Source of the DNA: Paractinoplanes rishiriensis
Lineage (GTDB): Bacteria > Actinomycetota > Actinomycetes > Mycobacteriales > Micromonosporaceae
Direction: 5' to 3'
DNA: 64,000 nucleotides
Assembly: GCF_016862375.1 (NCBI RefSeq)
Contig: NZ_BOMV01000060.1
Coordinates: 123,245 to 187,244, forward strand
The notes under the pieces are model-generated. The model did no database searches and was not told the origin of the DNA. It worked only from the letters and a program-made list of their open reading frames with translations. Numbering within the stretch: the first letter of the stretch is position 1; each line of letters opens with the position of its first letter. The position numbers and the translations under genes were made by a program. Positions 51,253 to 60,964 of this stretch are shown piece by piece.

Positions 51253-54057
51253 GTGCCGAGTGACGCCAGGACGACGCGTCTGGTCATCGTCGAGTCTCCG
51301 TCGAAGGCCAAGACGATCGCCGGTTATCTGGGCCCCGACTATTTTGTCGAGGCCTCCTTCGGCCATGTCCGCGATCTGCCACGCAATGCCGCCGACGTGC
51401 CCGCCAAGTACAAGGGCGAGTCGTGGGCGCGGCTCGGCGTGGACGTGGACAACGGCTTCCATGCGCTCTACGTCGTCTCCTCGGACCGCAAGGCACAGAT
51501 AGCCAAGCTGCAGAAGCTGGCCAAGGAGGTCGACGAGATCTTCCTGGCCACCGATGAGGACCGCGAGGGCGAGGCGATCGCCTGGCACCTGGTCGAGACG
51601 ATCAAGCCGAAGGTCCCGGTCCGGCGGATGGTCTTCCACGAGATCACCAAGCCGGCCATCCAGGCCGCGGTGGCCAACCCGCGCGACATCGACCGCGACC
51701 TGGTCGACGCGCAGGAGGCCCGGCGCATCCTCGACCGCCTGTACGGGTACGAGGTCAGCCCGGTCCTGTGGAAGAAGGTGATGCCTCGCCTGTCCGCCGG
51801 GCGTGTCCAGTCGGTCGCCACCCGCATCGTGGTCGAGCGCGAGCGGCAGCGGATGGCGTTCCGCTCCGCCGAGTACTGGGACATCCTGGCCACCCTCTCG
51901 GTGCAGGGACAGGTTGAGGGGCCGCGCAGCTTCCAGGCCACCCTGATCGCCCTGGACGGTGACCGGGTCGCCACCGGCCGCGACTTCGAGCCCACCACCG
52001 GCCAGGTCAAGCCCGGCGCCGCCGTGGTGCACCTGGACGAGGCCGGCGCCCGCGGGCTGGCCGCCCGGGTCGAAAACCGGCCGTTCACGGTCACCCGGGT
52101 CGAGGAGAAGCCGTACCGCCGCCGGCCGTACGCGCCGTTCATCACCTCGACGCTCCAGCAGGAGGCCGCCCGCAAGCTTCGGTTCTCCGCCTCGCAGACG
52201 ATGCGCACCGCGCAGAAGCTGTACGAGAACGGCTACATCACCTACATGCGTACCGACTCGGTCAACCTGTCCGAGACCGCGCTCACCGCGGCTCGCCGGC
52301 AGATCGCCGAGCTGTACGGCTCGGCCAGCGTGCCGCCACAGCCGCGCCGCTACACCGGCAAGGTCAAGAACGCCCAGGAGGCGCACGAGGCGATCCGCCC
52401 GGCGGGGGACAACTTCCGCACCCCGGGCGAGGTGGCCAACGAGCTCAACACCGACGAGTTCAAGCTGTACGAGCTGATCTGGCGCCGCACCATCGCCTCG
52501 CAGATGACCGACGCGGTCGGCAACTCGGTGAGCGTGCGGATCCGGGCGATCTCCACCGCCGGGGAGGAGGTCGACTTCGCCGCCTCCGGCAAGACGATCA
52601 CCGACCCGGGCTTCCTGCGTGCCTACGTCGAGTCGTCCGACGACGAAAATGCCGAGGCCGAGGACGCCGAGCGCCGCCTGCCCAACCTGGTCAAGGACCA
52701 GCCGCTGACCGCGGAGGAGCTGGCCGCGGCCGGGCACCACACCTCGCCGCCGGCCCGCTACACCGAGGCGTCGCTGGTCAAGGCACTGGAGGAGCTGGGC
52801 ATCGGCCGCCCGTCGACGTACGAGTCGATCATGCGGACCATCCAGGACCGCGGCTACGTCGAGAAACGCGGCCAGGCCCTGATCCCGTCGTTCCTGGCGT
52901 TCGCGGTGATCGGCCTGCTCGAGGGGCACTACCCACGGCTGGTCGACTACAACTTCACCGCCGCCATGGAGGGCCAACTCGACGACATCGCGGCCGGCGA
53001 CCACGCCGCTCTGGACTTCCTCACGTCCTTCTACTTCGGCAGCCAGACCGCCGGGCCGGACGACCAGATCGCCAAGGCCGGCGGCCTCAAGAAGATGGTG
53101 ACCGAAAACCTGAGCGCCATCGACGCGCGCTCGGTCAACTCGATCCCTCTCCACACCGACGAGAAGGGCCGCAGCGTCGTGGTCCGGGTCGGCCGCTTCG
53201 GCCCGTACCTGCAACGCCAGCTCCCGGACGCGATCGAGGAGTCGCCGGACGACCGGGCCTCGATCCCCGAGGGCGTGGCGCCCGACGAGTTGACCCCGGA
53301 AAAGGTCGAGGAGCTGTTCCTCTCCGGCGGCGGCGACCGCTCACTGGGCGACGACCCGGTCACCGGCGAGCCGGTGGTGGTCAAGTCCGGCCGGTTCGGG
53401 CCGTACGTGCAGAGCGGTGAACGGACCTCCTCCCTGTTCAAGTCCCAGAACCCGCAGGACCTGTCGCTGGAGCAGGCGCTCAAGCTGCTGACCCTGCCGC
53501 GCGTCCTGGGCAAGGACCCGGAGGGCGCCGAGATCTCCGCGGCGAACGGCCGGTACGGGCCGTACGTGAAGCGCGGCGACGACTACCGCTCGCTGGAGAG
53601 CGAGGACAAGCTCTTCACGGTCACCCTGGACGAGGCGCTCACCCTGCTGGCCACGCCCAAGACGCGCCAGCGCCGGGCCGCCGCGCCTCCGCTGCGCGAG
53701 ATGGGCCCCGATCCGGTCACCGAGAAGCCCATGGTGATCAAGGACGGCCGGTTCGGCCCGTACGTGACCGACGGCGAGTACAACGCGTCCCTGCGGCGCG
53801 GCCAGACGCCCGAGGAACTGACCGTCGAGCAGGCGTCCGAGATGCTGGCCGAGAAGCGGGCCAAGGGCCCGGCGCCGGCCCGCAAGAAGGCGGCGGCCAA
53901 GAAGGCGGCGCCCAAGGACGGCGAGGCACCCGCCAAGAAGGCCGCGGCCAAGAAGGCTCCGGCCAAAAAGGCGGCACCGGCCAAAAAGGCGGCACCGGCC
54001 AAGAAGGCGGCGGCCAAAAAGGCCGCGCCCAGGAAGGCGACGGCCGCCGCCGAGTAG
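51253..54057 (+). CDS. topA: DNA topoisomerase I
   Basis: A 934-residue type IA topoisomerase that relaxes negative supercoils. The Toprim domain opens with L-V-I-V-E-S-P-S-K-A-K-T-I and carries D-E-D-R-E-G-E-A-I. The catalytic Tyr331 is in I-T-Y-M-R-T-D-S. Three to four C-terminal repeat domains (G-R-F-G-P-Y type) replace the zinc fingers of E. coli. A Lys/Ala tail of about 50 residues, typical of actinobacteria, ends the protein. GTG at 51253 (GGGAG 4 bases upstream) or 51235 are possible starts; further upstream is unlikely. Confidence 0.96.
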   Translation: MPSDARTTRLVIVESPSKAKTIAGYLGPDYFVEASFGHVRDLPRNAADVPAKYKGESWARLGVDVDNGFHALYVVSSDRKAQIAKLQKLAKEVDEIFLATDEDREGEAIAWHLVETIKPKVPVRRMVFHEITKPAIQAAVANPRDIDRDLVDAQEARRILDRLYGYEVSPVLWKKVMPRLSAGRVQSVATRIVVERERQRMAFRSAEYWDILATLSVQGQVEGPRSFQATLIALDGDRVATGRDFEPTTGQVKPGAAVVHLDEAGARGLAARVENRPFTVTRVEEKPYRRRPYAPFITSTLQQEAARKLRFSASQTMRTAQKLYENGYITYMRTDSVNLSETALTAARRQIAELYGSASVPPQPRRYTGKVKNAQEAHEAIRPAGDNFRTPGEVANELNTDEFKLYELIWRRTIASQMTDAVGNSVSVRIRAISTAGEEVDFAASGKTITDPGFLRAYVESSDDENAEAEDAERRLPNLVKDQPLTAEELAAAGHHTSPPARYTEASLVKALEELGIGRPSTYESIMRTIQDRGYVEKRGQALIPSFLAFAVIGLLEGHYPRLVDYNFTAAMEGQLDDIAAGDHAALDFLTSFYFGSQTAGPDDQIAKAGGLKKMVTENLSAIDARSVNSIPLHTDEKGRSVVVRVGRFGPYLQRQLPDAIEESPDDRASIPEGVAPDELTPEKVEELFLSGGGDRSLGDDPVTGEPVVVKSGRFGPYVQSGERTSSLFKSQNPQDLSLEQALKLLTLPRVLGKDPEGAEISAANGRYGPYVKRGDDYRSLESEDKLFTVTLDEALTLLATPKTRQRRAAAPPLREMGPDPVTEKPMVIKDGRFGPYVTDGEYNASLRRGQTPEELTVEQASEMLAEKRAKGPAPARKKAAAKKAAPKDGEAPAKKAAAKKAPAKKAAPAKKAAPAKKAAAKKAAPRKATAAAE

Positions 54058-55359
54058 TCAGCTGCCGAGCACCCGGTCCAGGTAGTCGTTGGTGAACACC
54101 CGGGCCGGGTCGAGGCGGTCGCGCACGGCCCGGAAGTCGTCGAACCGCTCGTAGGCCGGCCGCAGCGTCTCCGCCGTACGGTAATGAATTTTGCCCCAGT
54201 GCGGACGCCCGCCGAGCGGCTCGCACAGCGCCTCCACGGCCCGGAAGTACGGCTCGGACGGCGCCCCGATGTACTGGTGCACGGCTACGTAGGCGGACTC
54301 CCGCCCGTATCCGTGCGACAGCCAGGCGTCGTCCGGCCCGGTGAAGCGCACCTCGACCGGGAACTGCACGCGGAACGGCAACTCGCCGATCAGCCGGGGC
54401 AGGGCCGCCATCACCTCGGGCAGGGCGGCGCGTGGTATCTCGTACTCCATCTCGGTGAAATGCACCCGCCGCGGCGTACAGAAGACCCGGTCGGAGCGGT
54501 CGGTGTAGACCCGCGCGGTGAGCGCGCGGGCCGAGATCGCGCTGATCGCCGGCACCGCGGCCGGCACCGCGCGGCCGAGCCGGCAGACCCCGGCGAAGAC
54601 CGTGTTGGACAGGAACTGGTCGTCCAGCCAGCCGCGGAAGCGGGACAGCGGCCGATCGTTCGCGGCCACCCGGTTGTTGCGCTTGAGCTGTGCCCGGTCG
54701 GTGTACGGGTACCAGAAGAACTCGAGGTGGTCGTTGCCCGGCACCCAGTCGTCGATGCCCGCCATGATCTCCCGCAGCGGCATCGGACGCTCGTCGGCCA
54801 GCAGCACGAACGCGTCCACGCAGCGCAGCGTCACCTCGGCCAGCACGCCCAGGGCGCCGAGTCCGAGCGCAACCGCCGGAAAGATCTCGTCGCCCCGTTC
54901 CACCGTCAGGATCTCGCCGGTGCCGGTGACCAGCTTGACACCCTCCACAGCGGAGGCCAGCGTGCCGTGCTGCGTCCCGGTGCCGTGCGTGCCGGTGGCG
55001 ATCGCGCCGGCCACCGTCTGCGCGTCGATGTCGCCGAGGTTGGGCATGGCAAGGCCGTGCTCGGCCAGCACCGCGTTGAGGGTGGCGAGCGGCATGCCGG
55101 CCTGCACGGTGACCAGCGGGCCGTCGATCGACACCAGGCCGGCCAGCCGGTGCAGGTGCATACGCTGGTCGTCGGCCACCGCGATGGCCGTGAACGAGTG
55201 GCCGCTACCTACCGCCTTTATCCGGCGTCCGGTTGCCGACGCTTCCTTGACCTGGGTGGCAAGCTCGTCGACAGTGCCAGGGGTCAAAATGTCGGTGGCG
55301 GCGGCGTGCTGGTTGCCGGCCCAGTTGGTCCAGCGCCGGGCGATGACGGGGGTAGTCAT
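54058..55359 (-). CDS. FAD-linked sugar-lactone oxidase (D-arabinono-1,4-lactone/L-gulonolactone type)
   Basis: A 433-residue FAD-dependent oxidase of the VAO/aldonolactone group. The PP-loop I-K-A-V-G-S-G-H-S-F binds FAD. The C-terminal G-G-R-P-H-W-G-K-I-H is the H-W-G-K signature of aldonolactone oxidases. The exact sugar is not certain; alditol oxidases are close. The ATG at 55359 has GGAGGA ten bases upstream. The 3' end abuts topA with no gap. Divergent from a TetR gene that may regulate it. Confidence 0.85.
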   Translation of the reverse strand: MTTPVIARRWTNWAGNQHAAATDILTPGTVDELATQVKEASATGRRIKAVGSGHSFTAIAVADDQRMHLHRLAGLVSIDGPLVTVQAGMPLATLNAVLAEHGLAMPNLGDIDAQTVAGAIATGTHGTGTQHGTLASAVEGVKLVTGTGEILTVERGDEIFPAVALGLGALGVLAEVTLRCVDAFVLLADERPMPLREIMAGIDDWVPGNDHLEFFWYPYTDRAQLKRNNRVAANDRPLSRFRGWLDDQFLSNTVFAGVCRLGRAVPAAVPAISAISARALTARVYTDRSDRVFCTPRRVHFTEMEYEIPRAALPEVMAALPRLIGELPFRVQFPVEVRFTGPDDAWLSHGYGRESAYVAVHQYIGAPSEPYFRAVEALCEPLGGRPHWGKIHYRTAETLRPAYERFDDFRAVRDRLDPARVFTNDYLDRVLGS

Positions 55360-55496
55360 TGTGGCGTTGTCCTCCGTACGAGCGGACAGTCGCACAAAAC
55401 GGGGCATGGGGAGGGTTGCCCGCGTCCCGTCGATGCGTCTCGCTCGTTGATCCGAGTAACGTTCCGATTATCACTGCTGAGAGGGAGTGGCGACGC

Positions 55497-56126
55497 GTGT
55501 CGACACCAACCGTCACCACCGGGCCGCTGCGGCGCGTTCCGGTGCAGGGCAGAAGCGTTGCCCGGGTCCAGCGCATGCTCGACGCCTGCGCCGAGCTCGT
55601 CGATGAGGTGGGCTATGAAGGCCTCACCACGACACTGCTCGCCGAACGAGCCGAGGTTGCCATCGGCTCGGTCTACCAGTTCTTCCCCGACAAGCGCGCG
55701 ATCGTGCAGGCGCTCGCAATGCGCAATATGGACGGGTATCTCCAGGGTCTGTCCGACCGGTTCGCCAGTGAGACGTTTGCGCACTGGTGGGATGGTGTCG
55801 ACGCGGCCATCGACGTCTACATCCACATGCACCGCACTGTGCCCGGCTTCCGCACGCTGCACTTCGGCGACGTGGTCGACGTGCACCTGCTGGACGTCGA
55901 GCGGGACAACAACGCGGTCATCGCCGACCGGCTCGCCGAACTGCTGGTCGACCAGTTCAAGCTGATCGATCGGGCGCGGCTGCGGTTCGCGCTGCAGATC
56001 TCGGTGGAGGCGGCGGACGCGCTGATCAAGTTGGCGTTCCGGCGCGACCAGAACGGCGACGACGCGGTGCTGACCGAGGCCAAGGCGCTGATCCGGGAGT
56101 ATCTGCACCGGCACGTCACCGCCTGA
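55497..56126 (+). CDS. TetR-family regulator
   Basis: A 209-residue repressor-type protein. The helix-turn-helix (T-T-T-L-L-A-E-R-A-E-V-A-I-G-S-V-Y-Q-F-F) is at about residues 41-60, followed by an all-helical ligand domain with no clear family match. The GTG at 55497 follows GAGAGGGAG. The 137-bp divergent spacer to the oxidase is the likely operator region. It converges on the PLP enzyme gene with a 4-base gap. Confidence 0.85.
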   Translation: MSTPTVTTGPLRRVPVQGRSVARVQRMLDACAELVDEVGYEGLTTTLLAERAEVAIGSVYQFFPDKRAIVQALAMRNMDGYLQGLSDRFASETFAHWWDGVDAAIDVYIHMHRTVPGFRTLHFGDVVDVHLLDVERDNNAVIADRLAELLVDQFKLIDRARLRFALQISVEAADALIKLAFRRDQNGDDAVLTEAKALIREYLHRHVTA

Positions 56127-56130
56127 CGGG

Positions 56131-57333
56131 TCACCCCAAGAACGCATAGCCCTCCCCGCGGTACGTCGGGGCCGGCGCCGCTGTCCCGCCGTCGATCAGG
56201 TGCACCTCGTTGACGTGTTCACACAGCTCGCCGGCCTTGGCGTGGCGGAACCACACCCGGTCGCCGGGCCGCAGCGTACCTGCCACGGCGCCGACCAGGG
56301 GAGTCTGGACTTCGCCGGCGCCCTCCTCGGTCCGGTACCGCAGCCCCGCCGGCAGGTAGGGCTGCGGGAGCCGGGAGCTCTCGGCGGGGCCGGACGCGAT
56401 CCAGCCGCCGCCCAGCACGGTGGCGATCCGCGGGGCCGGGCGGCGCACCACGGACAGGGCGAAGAAGGCGGCCGGGGTGGGGCGCCAGTCCCGGTAGGCG
56501 TCGAACAGGGCCGGCCCGTACAGGCCCGATCCGGCGGTGACCTCGGTGACCGACGGATCGGCTCCGGTGCGGGCCACGCTGCCGGTGCCGCCGCCGTTCA
56601 CAAATTCCAGGTCGGCCTGCTGCCGGACGGCCGCGACCGCGTCCGCCCGGCGTTTGCCGAGTTCGGCGTGCGACCGGGCCTGCATGAGCCGGATCGCCCG
56701 GCCGCGCAGGGCCTGGCGCGGGGGCGCGTCGCCGACGCCGGCGATCTGTGCCTCGTACGACATCATCCCGACCAGCCGGAAGCCCGGACGCTCGACCAGA
56801 CGCCGGGCCAGGGCGGCAGCCTGCCCGGCCGAGTGCACCGGCGAGCGCCGCACACCCAGGTGCAGCGGGCCGGGCCGCCAGGACGCGTCGAGGTCGAGGC
56901 ACAGCCTGATGTCGTGCCGGCCGGCCGGCGGCGTGACCTGGTCGATCAGGTCCAGGTGGGCGGGGTGGTCGACCATCAGCGCAATCGCACCGGCCAGCGC
57001 CGGGTCTTTGGTCAGCTCGCCGATCGCGGCCCGGTCCACGGTCGGGTAGGCGACCAGCGCGTCGTTGGTCACGCCGGTCCGGACCAGCCAGATCGCTTCG
57101 GTGAGGGTGTACGCGAGGACGCCGCGCCAGGCGGGCCGGGCCAGCACCCGTTCGAGCAACTGCCGGCAGCGCACCGACTTGCTGGCCACCCGCATCGGCT
57201 TGCCGCCGGTCCGGCGCTCCAGCTGGGCGGCGTTGTCGTCGAACGCGGCCAGGTCGACCACGGCGATCGGCGTCTCCAGGTGGCCGGTGGCCCGGTCGAG
57301 ACGCTGTCGCAGGGCATCACGGTCGGCAATCAC
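56131..57333 (-). CDS. PLP-dependent amino acid deaminase/aldolase (alanine-racemase fold)
   Basis: A 400-residue protein of the D-threonine aldolase/D-serine dehydratase-like group. The barrel begins T-P-I-A-V-V-D-L-A-A-F-D, and K in M-R-V-A-S-K-S-V-R is the PLP lysine. G-G-G-T-G-S holds the cofactor phosphate. The C-terminal beta domain includes R-V-W-F-R-H-A-K-A-G-E-L. The substrate is uncertain. The GTG at 57333 is supported by TACGGT 6 bases upstream. Confidence 0.8.
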   Translation of the reverse strand: MIADRDALRQRLDRATGHLETPIAVVDLAAFDDNAAQLERRTGGKPMRVASKSVRCRQLLERVLARPAWRGVLAYTLTEAIWLVRTGVTNDALVAYPTVDRAAIGELTKDPALAGAIALMVDHPAHLDLIDQVTPPAGRHDIRLCLDLDASWRPGPLHLGVRRSPVHSAGQAAALARRLVERPGFRLVGMMSYEAQIAGVGDAPPRQALRGRAIRLMQARSHAELGKRRADAVAAVRQQADLEFVNGGGTGSVARTGADPSVTEVTAGSGLYGPALFDAYRDWRPTPAAFFALSVVRRPAPRIATVLGGGWIASGPAESSRLPQPYLPAGLRYRTEEGAGEVQTPLVGAVAGTLRPGDRVWFRHAKAGELCEHVNEVHLIDGGTAAPAPTYRGEGYAFLG

Positions 57334-57339
57334 GCGAGC

Positions 57340-57345
57340 ACCGTA
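57340..57345 (-). promoter_or_regulatory. leaderless -10 element of the PLP enzyme gene
   Basis: TACGGT on the minus strand ends 6 bases before the GTG at 57333. Confidence 0.5.
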
Positions 57346-57430
57346 ACGCCAACAACAGTCAATACGAAAGACATTCACGTCTGTGCCACCCGAACGTGCG
57401 AAACCCGGCCGGCCGGGGTCGCCGGTTAGA

Positions 57431-59698
57431 GTGCACCCGGCAGGAATCACGGGAGGTACGGACATCGACACCGAAAAGCGGGAAACCGGGCCGGTCGACT
57501 TATCGGGAGTTGCGGCGCTGCGTTCTGTCCTGCGCATCCGGCCGTTCCGCCGGCTGTGGCTGGTGCTCGGCCTCGCGTCGTTCGGTGACTGGATCGGCCT
57601 GCTGGCCACCGGCATCTTCGCGGCCGCCCAGTTCGACAGCCCGGCCGGGCAGGGCGCGGCGTTCGGCGGCACGATCGCCGTGCGGCTGCTGCCGGCGCTG
57701 CTGCTCGGACCGATAGCCGGCGTCTTCGCCGACCGGTTCGACCGCCGCTACACGATGGTGATCACCGACCTGCTCCGGTTCGTGTTCTACGGTTCCATCC
57801 CGCTGGTGCCGCTGCTCGGCGGCTCGCCGGCGATGACCGTCGCCTGGGCCACCATCGCCACGTTCATCGGCGAGACCATCACGCTGATCTGGATCCCGGC
57901 CAAGGAGGCCGCGGTACCCAACCTGATCCCCAAGTCGCGGATCGAGGTCTCCAACCAGCTCACCCTGGTCACCACGTACGGCATCACGCCGATCCTGGCG
58001 GCGCTGGTGCTCTCCGCGCTGACCGCGGGCCTCCAGCAGTCCGGCGTGACCCTGCCCGACTGGGCCCAGCCGGTTCAGCTGGCGCTCTACCTGAACGCGC
58101 TGTCCCGGCTGGCCACCGCGCTCACCGTCTTCTTCGGCATCAAGGAGATCGGCGGCAAGAGCGACCGGCGCCGGCAGGAGGCGGCGCAGCAGAGCATGAC
58201 CCGCCAGTTCCTGGACGGCTGGAAATACATCGGCGGTACGCCGCTGGTGCGCGGCCTCGTGCTCGGCATCTTCGGCGCGTTCGCGGCCGGCGGTGTGGTG
58301 ATCGGTGCGGCCAAGACCTTCGCCACCTCGCTGGGTGCCGGCGAGGCCGCGTTCTACCTGCTGTTCGGCGTCATCTTCATGGGCCTCGCGGTCGGCATCG
58401 GCCTCGGCCCGATGATCGTCCGCGACCTGTCCCGGCGCCGCTGGTTCGGCATGAGCATCGTGCTGGCCAGCGGCTCGGTCATGTTCCTGGGCGTCGCGTT
58501 CCACCTGTCCATGGCCCTGGCCGGCGCGCTGCTGGTCGGCGCCGGCGCCGGCATGGCGTTCCTGGCCGGCACCACGCTGCTGTACGGCGAGGTCGACGAC
58601 GCGGTCCGCGGCCGGGTCTTCGCGGTGGTCCAGATCGGCGTCCGGATGGTGCTGCTGCTGGCCATCACGCTGTCCGGCTTCCTGGTCGGCCTGGGCAGCT
58701 CGCGCCGGGTCGACCTGGGCGCGGTCAGCTTCGACGTCTCGTCCACCCGGGTGCTGCTGCTGGTGGCCGGCGCGATCGGCATCTGGGTCGGCATCAGCGC
58801 GTTCCGCCAGATGGACGACAAGCGCGGCGTGGCGGTCCTGGCCGACCTGTGGGGCTCGATCCGCGGCCGTCCGCTGGCCCCCGACGAGCATTTCACCCGG
58901 CACGGCGTCTTTGTGGTCTTCGAGGGCGGCGAGGGTGCCGGCAAGTCGACCCAGGTGGACCGCCTGGCGGCCGCGCTCCGCGAGGATGGCCACGACGTGG
59001 TGGTGACCCGCGAGCCCGGCGCCACCGACGTCGGCGCCCGCATCCGTCACCTGGTGCTGGACAAGGGCGACGCCCCCGCTCCGCGGGCCGAGGCCTTGCT
59101 CTACGCCGCCGACCGGGCCCACCACGTGGCCACGGTGGTCCGGCCGGCGCTGGCCCGCGGCGCCGTGGTGATCAGCGACCGCTACGTCGACTCGTCCCTG
59201 GCCTACCAGGGCGCCGGCCGCACCCTGCCGGTCGCCGAGATCTCCTGGCTGTCCTCCTGGGCGACCGGCGGCCTCAAGCCCGACCTGGTGGTCCTGCTGG
59301 ACGTCGACCCCGGTGTGGGCCTGGGCCGGGTCGACTCGCGAGGCCAGGGCCAGGACCGCCTGGAGAGCGAGTCGCGCGCGTTCCACGAGCGGGTCCGCTA
59401 CGCCTTCCTCGACCTGGCCGCCGCCGACCCGAGGCGTTACCTGGTGCTGGACGCGGCCCGCCCGGCCGAGGAGATCGGCGAGGCGGTGACGGGCCGGCTG
59501 TCCAGCCTGCTGGGCACCCCGAACGCCACCCACCCGGCTCCAGCCTCGACCGCGATGCCGCCGGGCCCCGACCTGGACGCACCTGACCTGGCGGCCGCCC
59601 GCCGCCCGCCGGCACCCGGCGAGGACCCGCTCGACGAGATGGCGCACCTGGTCGGCATCAACGACGACGACTCGCCGGACGGCCCTGGCCGCCCCTAG
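57431..59698 (+). CDS. tmk: MFS transporter fused to thymidylate kinase
   Basis: A two-part protein of about 745-755 residues. The first 470 or so residues are a major-facilitator domain with about 12 helices. From about residue 490, V-F-E-G-G-E-G-A-G-K-S-T-Q, the D-R-Y-V-D-S-S-L-A-Y-Q-G motif and the distal lid are a complete dTMP kinase, which makes dTDP for DNA synthesis. Similar fusions occur in other actinobacteria. The start is odd: GGGAGG (57451-57456) is followed 7 bases later by in-frame ATC (57464) and no NTG. GTG at 57431 is the nearest ordinary start but has no ribosome site. A disordered tail follows the kinase. It converges with holB. Confidence 0.88.
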   Translation: MHPAGITGGTDIDTEKRETGPVDLSGVAALRSVLRIRPFRRLWLVLGLASFGDWIGLLATGIFAAAQFDSPAGQGAAFGGTIAVRLLPALLLGPIAGVFADRFDRRYTMVITDLLRFVFYGSIPLVPLLGGSPAMTVAWATIATFIGETITLIWIPAKEAAVPNLIPKSRIEVSNQLTLVTTYGITPILAALVLSALTAGLQQSGVTLPDWAQPVQLALYLNALSRLATALTVFFGIKEIGGKSDRRRQEAAQQSMTRQFLDGWKYIGGTPLVRGLVLGIFGAFAAGGVVIGAAKTFATSLGAGEAAFYLLFGVIFMGLAVGIGLGPMIVRDLSRRRWFGMSIVLASGSVMFLGVAFHLSMALAGALLVGAGAGMAFLAGTTLLYGEVDDAVRGRVFAVVQIGVRMVLLLAITLSGFLVGLGSSRRVDLGAVSFDVSSTRVLLLVAGAIGIWVGISAFRQMDDKRGVAVLADLWGSIRGRPLAPDEHFTRHGVFVVFEGGEGAGKSTQVDRLAAALREDGHDVVVTREPGATDVGARIRHLVLDKGDAPAPRAEALLYAADRAHHVATVVRPALARGAVVISDRYVDSSLAYQGAGRTLPVAEISWLSSWATGGLKPDLVVLLDVDPGVGLGRVDSRGQGQDRLESESRAFHERVRYAFLDLAAADPRRYLVLDAARPAEEIGEAVTGRLSSLLGTPNATHPAPASTAMPPGPDLDAPDLAAARRPPAPGEDPLDEMAHLVGINDDDSPDGPGRP

Positions 59699-59711
59699 CG
59701 CAAGATCAGGA

Positions 59712-60905
59712 CTAGCCGCGCCAGAGGCTGACCATCATCGCCTCCACGGCGATCTTGGGCTTGACGTTCTGGTCGATCGCATCGCGGCAGGCCAGCACCG
59801 CCTCGAGGCGGCGCAGCGTGCTCTCCGCCGTCCACTTGCCGGCCGCCGCGCGGGACTGGTCGGCGGTGTCGGTGTGCACCACGGCGACCGGGGCGCGCAG
59901 GTTGGTGACCAGCACGTCGCGGTAGAAACCGGCCAGGTCGACCAGGGCGCGGTCGAGCGCGTCGCGCTGGGCCCGGGTGGCCCGGGACTTCTGCCGGCGT
60001 TCCAGATCTTTCAGCTGGCCGGCCGCGCCGCGCATCGCCCCGGCCGCACCCCGGCCCGTGCCGCCGGCGCCCAGGGCCTGCTCGAGCGCGGCGCGTTCGG
60101 TCGAATCGGTCTCGACCACCGCGGCCGCCGCCTCCGCCTCGGCCGCCTCGATCAGCGCGGACGCCGCGTCGAAGCAGGCGCCGACGCCGGTGAGCCGGCG
60201 CGGCACCGCGAGCACCGCCTCCCGCCGGCCGCGCGCCTCGGCGTCGCCGGCCAGCCGCTTGGCCCGGCCCACGTGCCCCTGCGCGGCGGCCGCGGCCCAG
60301 GCGGCCACGTCCGGTGCGATGCCGTCCCGGCGGACCAGCACCTCGGCCACCGCGGCGGCCGGCGGCTGGCGCAGCGGCACCACCCGGCAGCGGGAGCGGA
60401 TCGTCACCGAGATGTCGTCCGGGTGGGTGGACGGCGTGCACAGCAGGAACACCGTGCGCGGTGGTGGTTCCTCGATGGCCTTGAGCAGCGCGTTGCCGGC
60501 CTGCTCGGTGAGCCGGTCGGCGTCCTCGATGACGACCACCTGCCAGCGGCCGCCGGACGGCGCGCTGGCCGCCCGCAGCACCAGGGCGCGCATCTCGTTG
60601 ACCCCGATCGAGAGCCCCTCGGGCACCACGAAGCGCACGTCGGCGTGGGTGCGGCCGAGCGCGGTGCGGCAGCCGTGGCACTCGGCGCAACCGACGCCGT
60701 CGCGCGTGCACTCCAGCGCCGCCGCGAAGGACCGCGCCGCCACCGACCGCCCCGACCCGGGTGGTCCCGTGAAGATCCAGGCGTGCGTCATGGCGCCGGC
60801 CGCGACCTCCTCGCCGCGCACCACCCGGGCGGCGGCTCCGGCGGCCCGCCGCAGCGTCTCGACCGGTTCGTCCTGACCCACCAGATCGGCGAAGACGTCA
60901 TTCAC
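59712..60905 (-). CDS. holB: DNA polymerase III subunit delta'
   Basis: A 397-residue clamp-loader subunit with an AAA+ fold. The P-loop reads G-P-P-G-S-G-R-S (Arg in place of the ATP-binding Lys), as expected for a non-hydrolysing delta'. The zinc module C-x7-C-x2-C-x2-C (C-T-R-D-G-V-G-C-A-E-C-H-G-C) and the sensor region N-A-L-L-K-A-I-E-E-P-P follow. The GTG at 60905 has TACCAT 7 bases upstream, a leaderless promoter. It converges on tmk, its usual partner, which in many bacteria is on the same strand. Confidence 0.93.
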   Translation of the reverse strand: MNDVFADLVGQDEPVETLRRAAGAAARVVRGEEVAAGAMTHAWIFTGPPGSGRSVAARSFAAALECTRDGVGCAECHGCRTALGRTHADVRFVVPEGLSIGVNEMRALVLRAASAPSGGRWQVVVIEDADRLTEQAGNALLKAIEEPPPRTVFLLCTPSTHPDDISVTIRSRCRVVPLRQPPAAAVAEVLVRRDGIAPDVAAWAAAAAQGHVGRAKRLAGDAEARGRREAVLAVPRRLTGVGACFDAASALIEAAEAEAAAAVVETDSTERAALEQALGAGGTGRGAAGAMRGAAGQLKDLERRQKSRATRAQRDALDRALVDLAGFYRDVLVTNLRAPVAVVHTDTADQSRAAAGKWTAESTLRRLEAVLACRDAIDQNVKPKIAVEAMMVSLWRG

Positions 60906-60912
60906 GCACCGA

Positions 60913-60918
60913 ATGGTA
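60913..60918 (-). promoter_or_regulatory. leaderless -10 element of holB
   Basis: TACCAT on the minus strand with 7 bases to the GTG at 60905. Confidence 0.5.
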
Positions 60919-60955
60919 TTGGCCGGGTACGACAGAACCGACGCCCCACCGGGCT

Positions 60956-60964
60956 TTGTCCACA
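60956..60964 (+). promoter_or_regulatory. DnaA box between holB and the YbaB-like gene
   Basis: TTGTCCACA, the form favoured by actinomycete DnaA, 51 bases upstream of holB. Confidence 0.4.
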
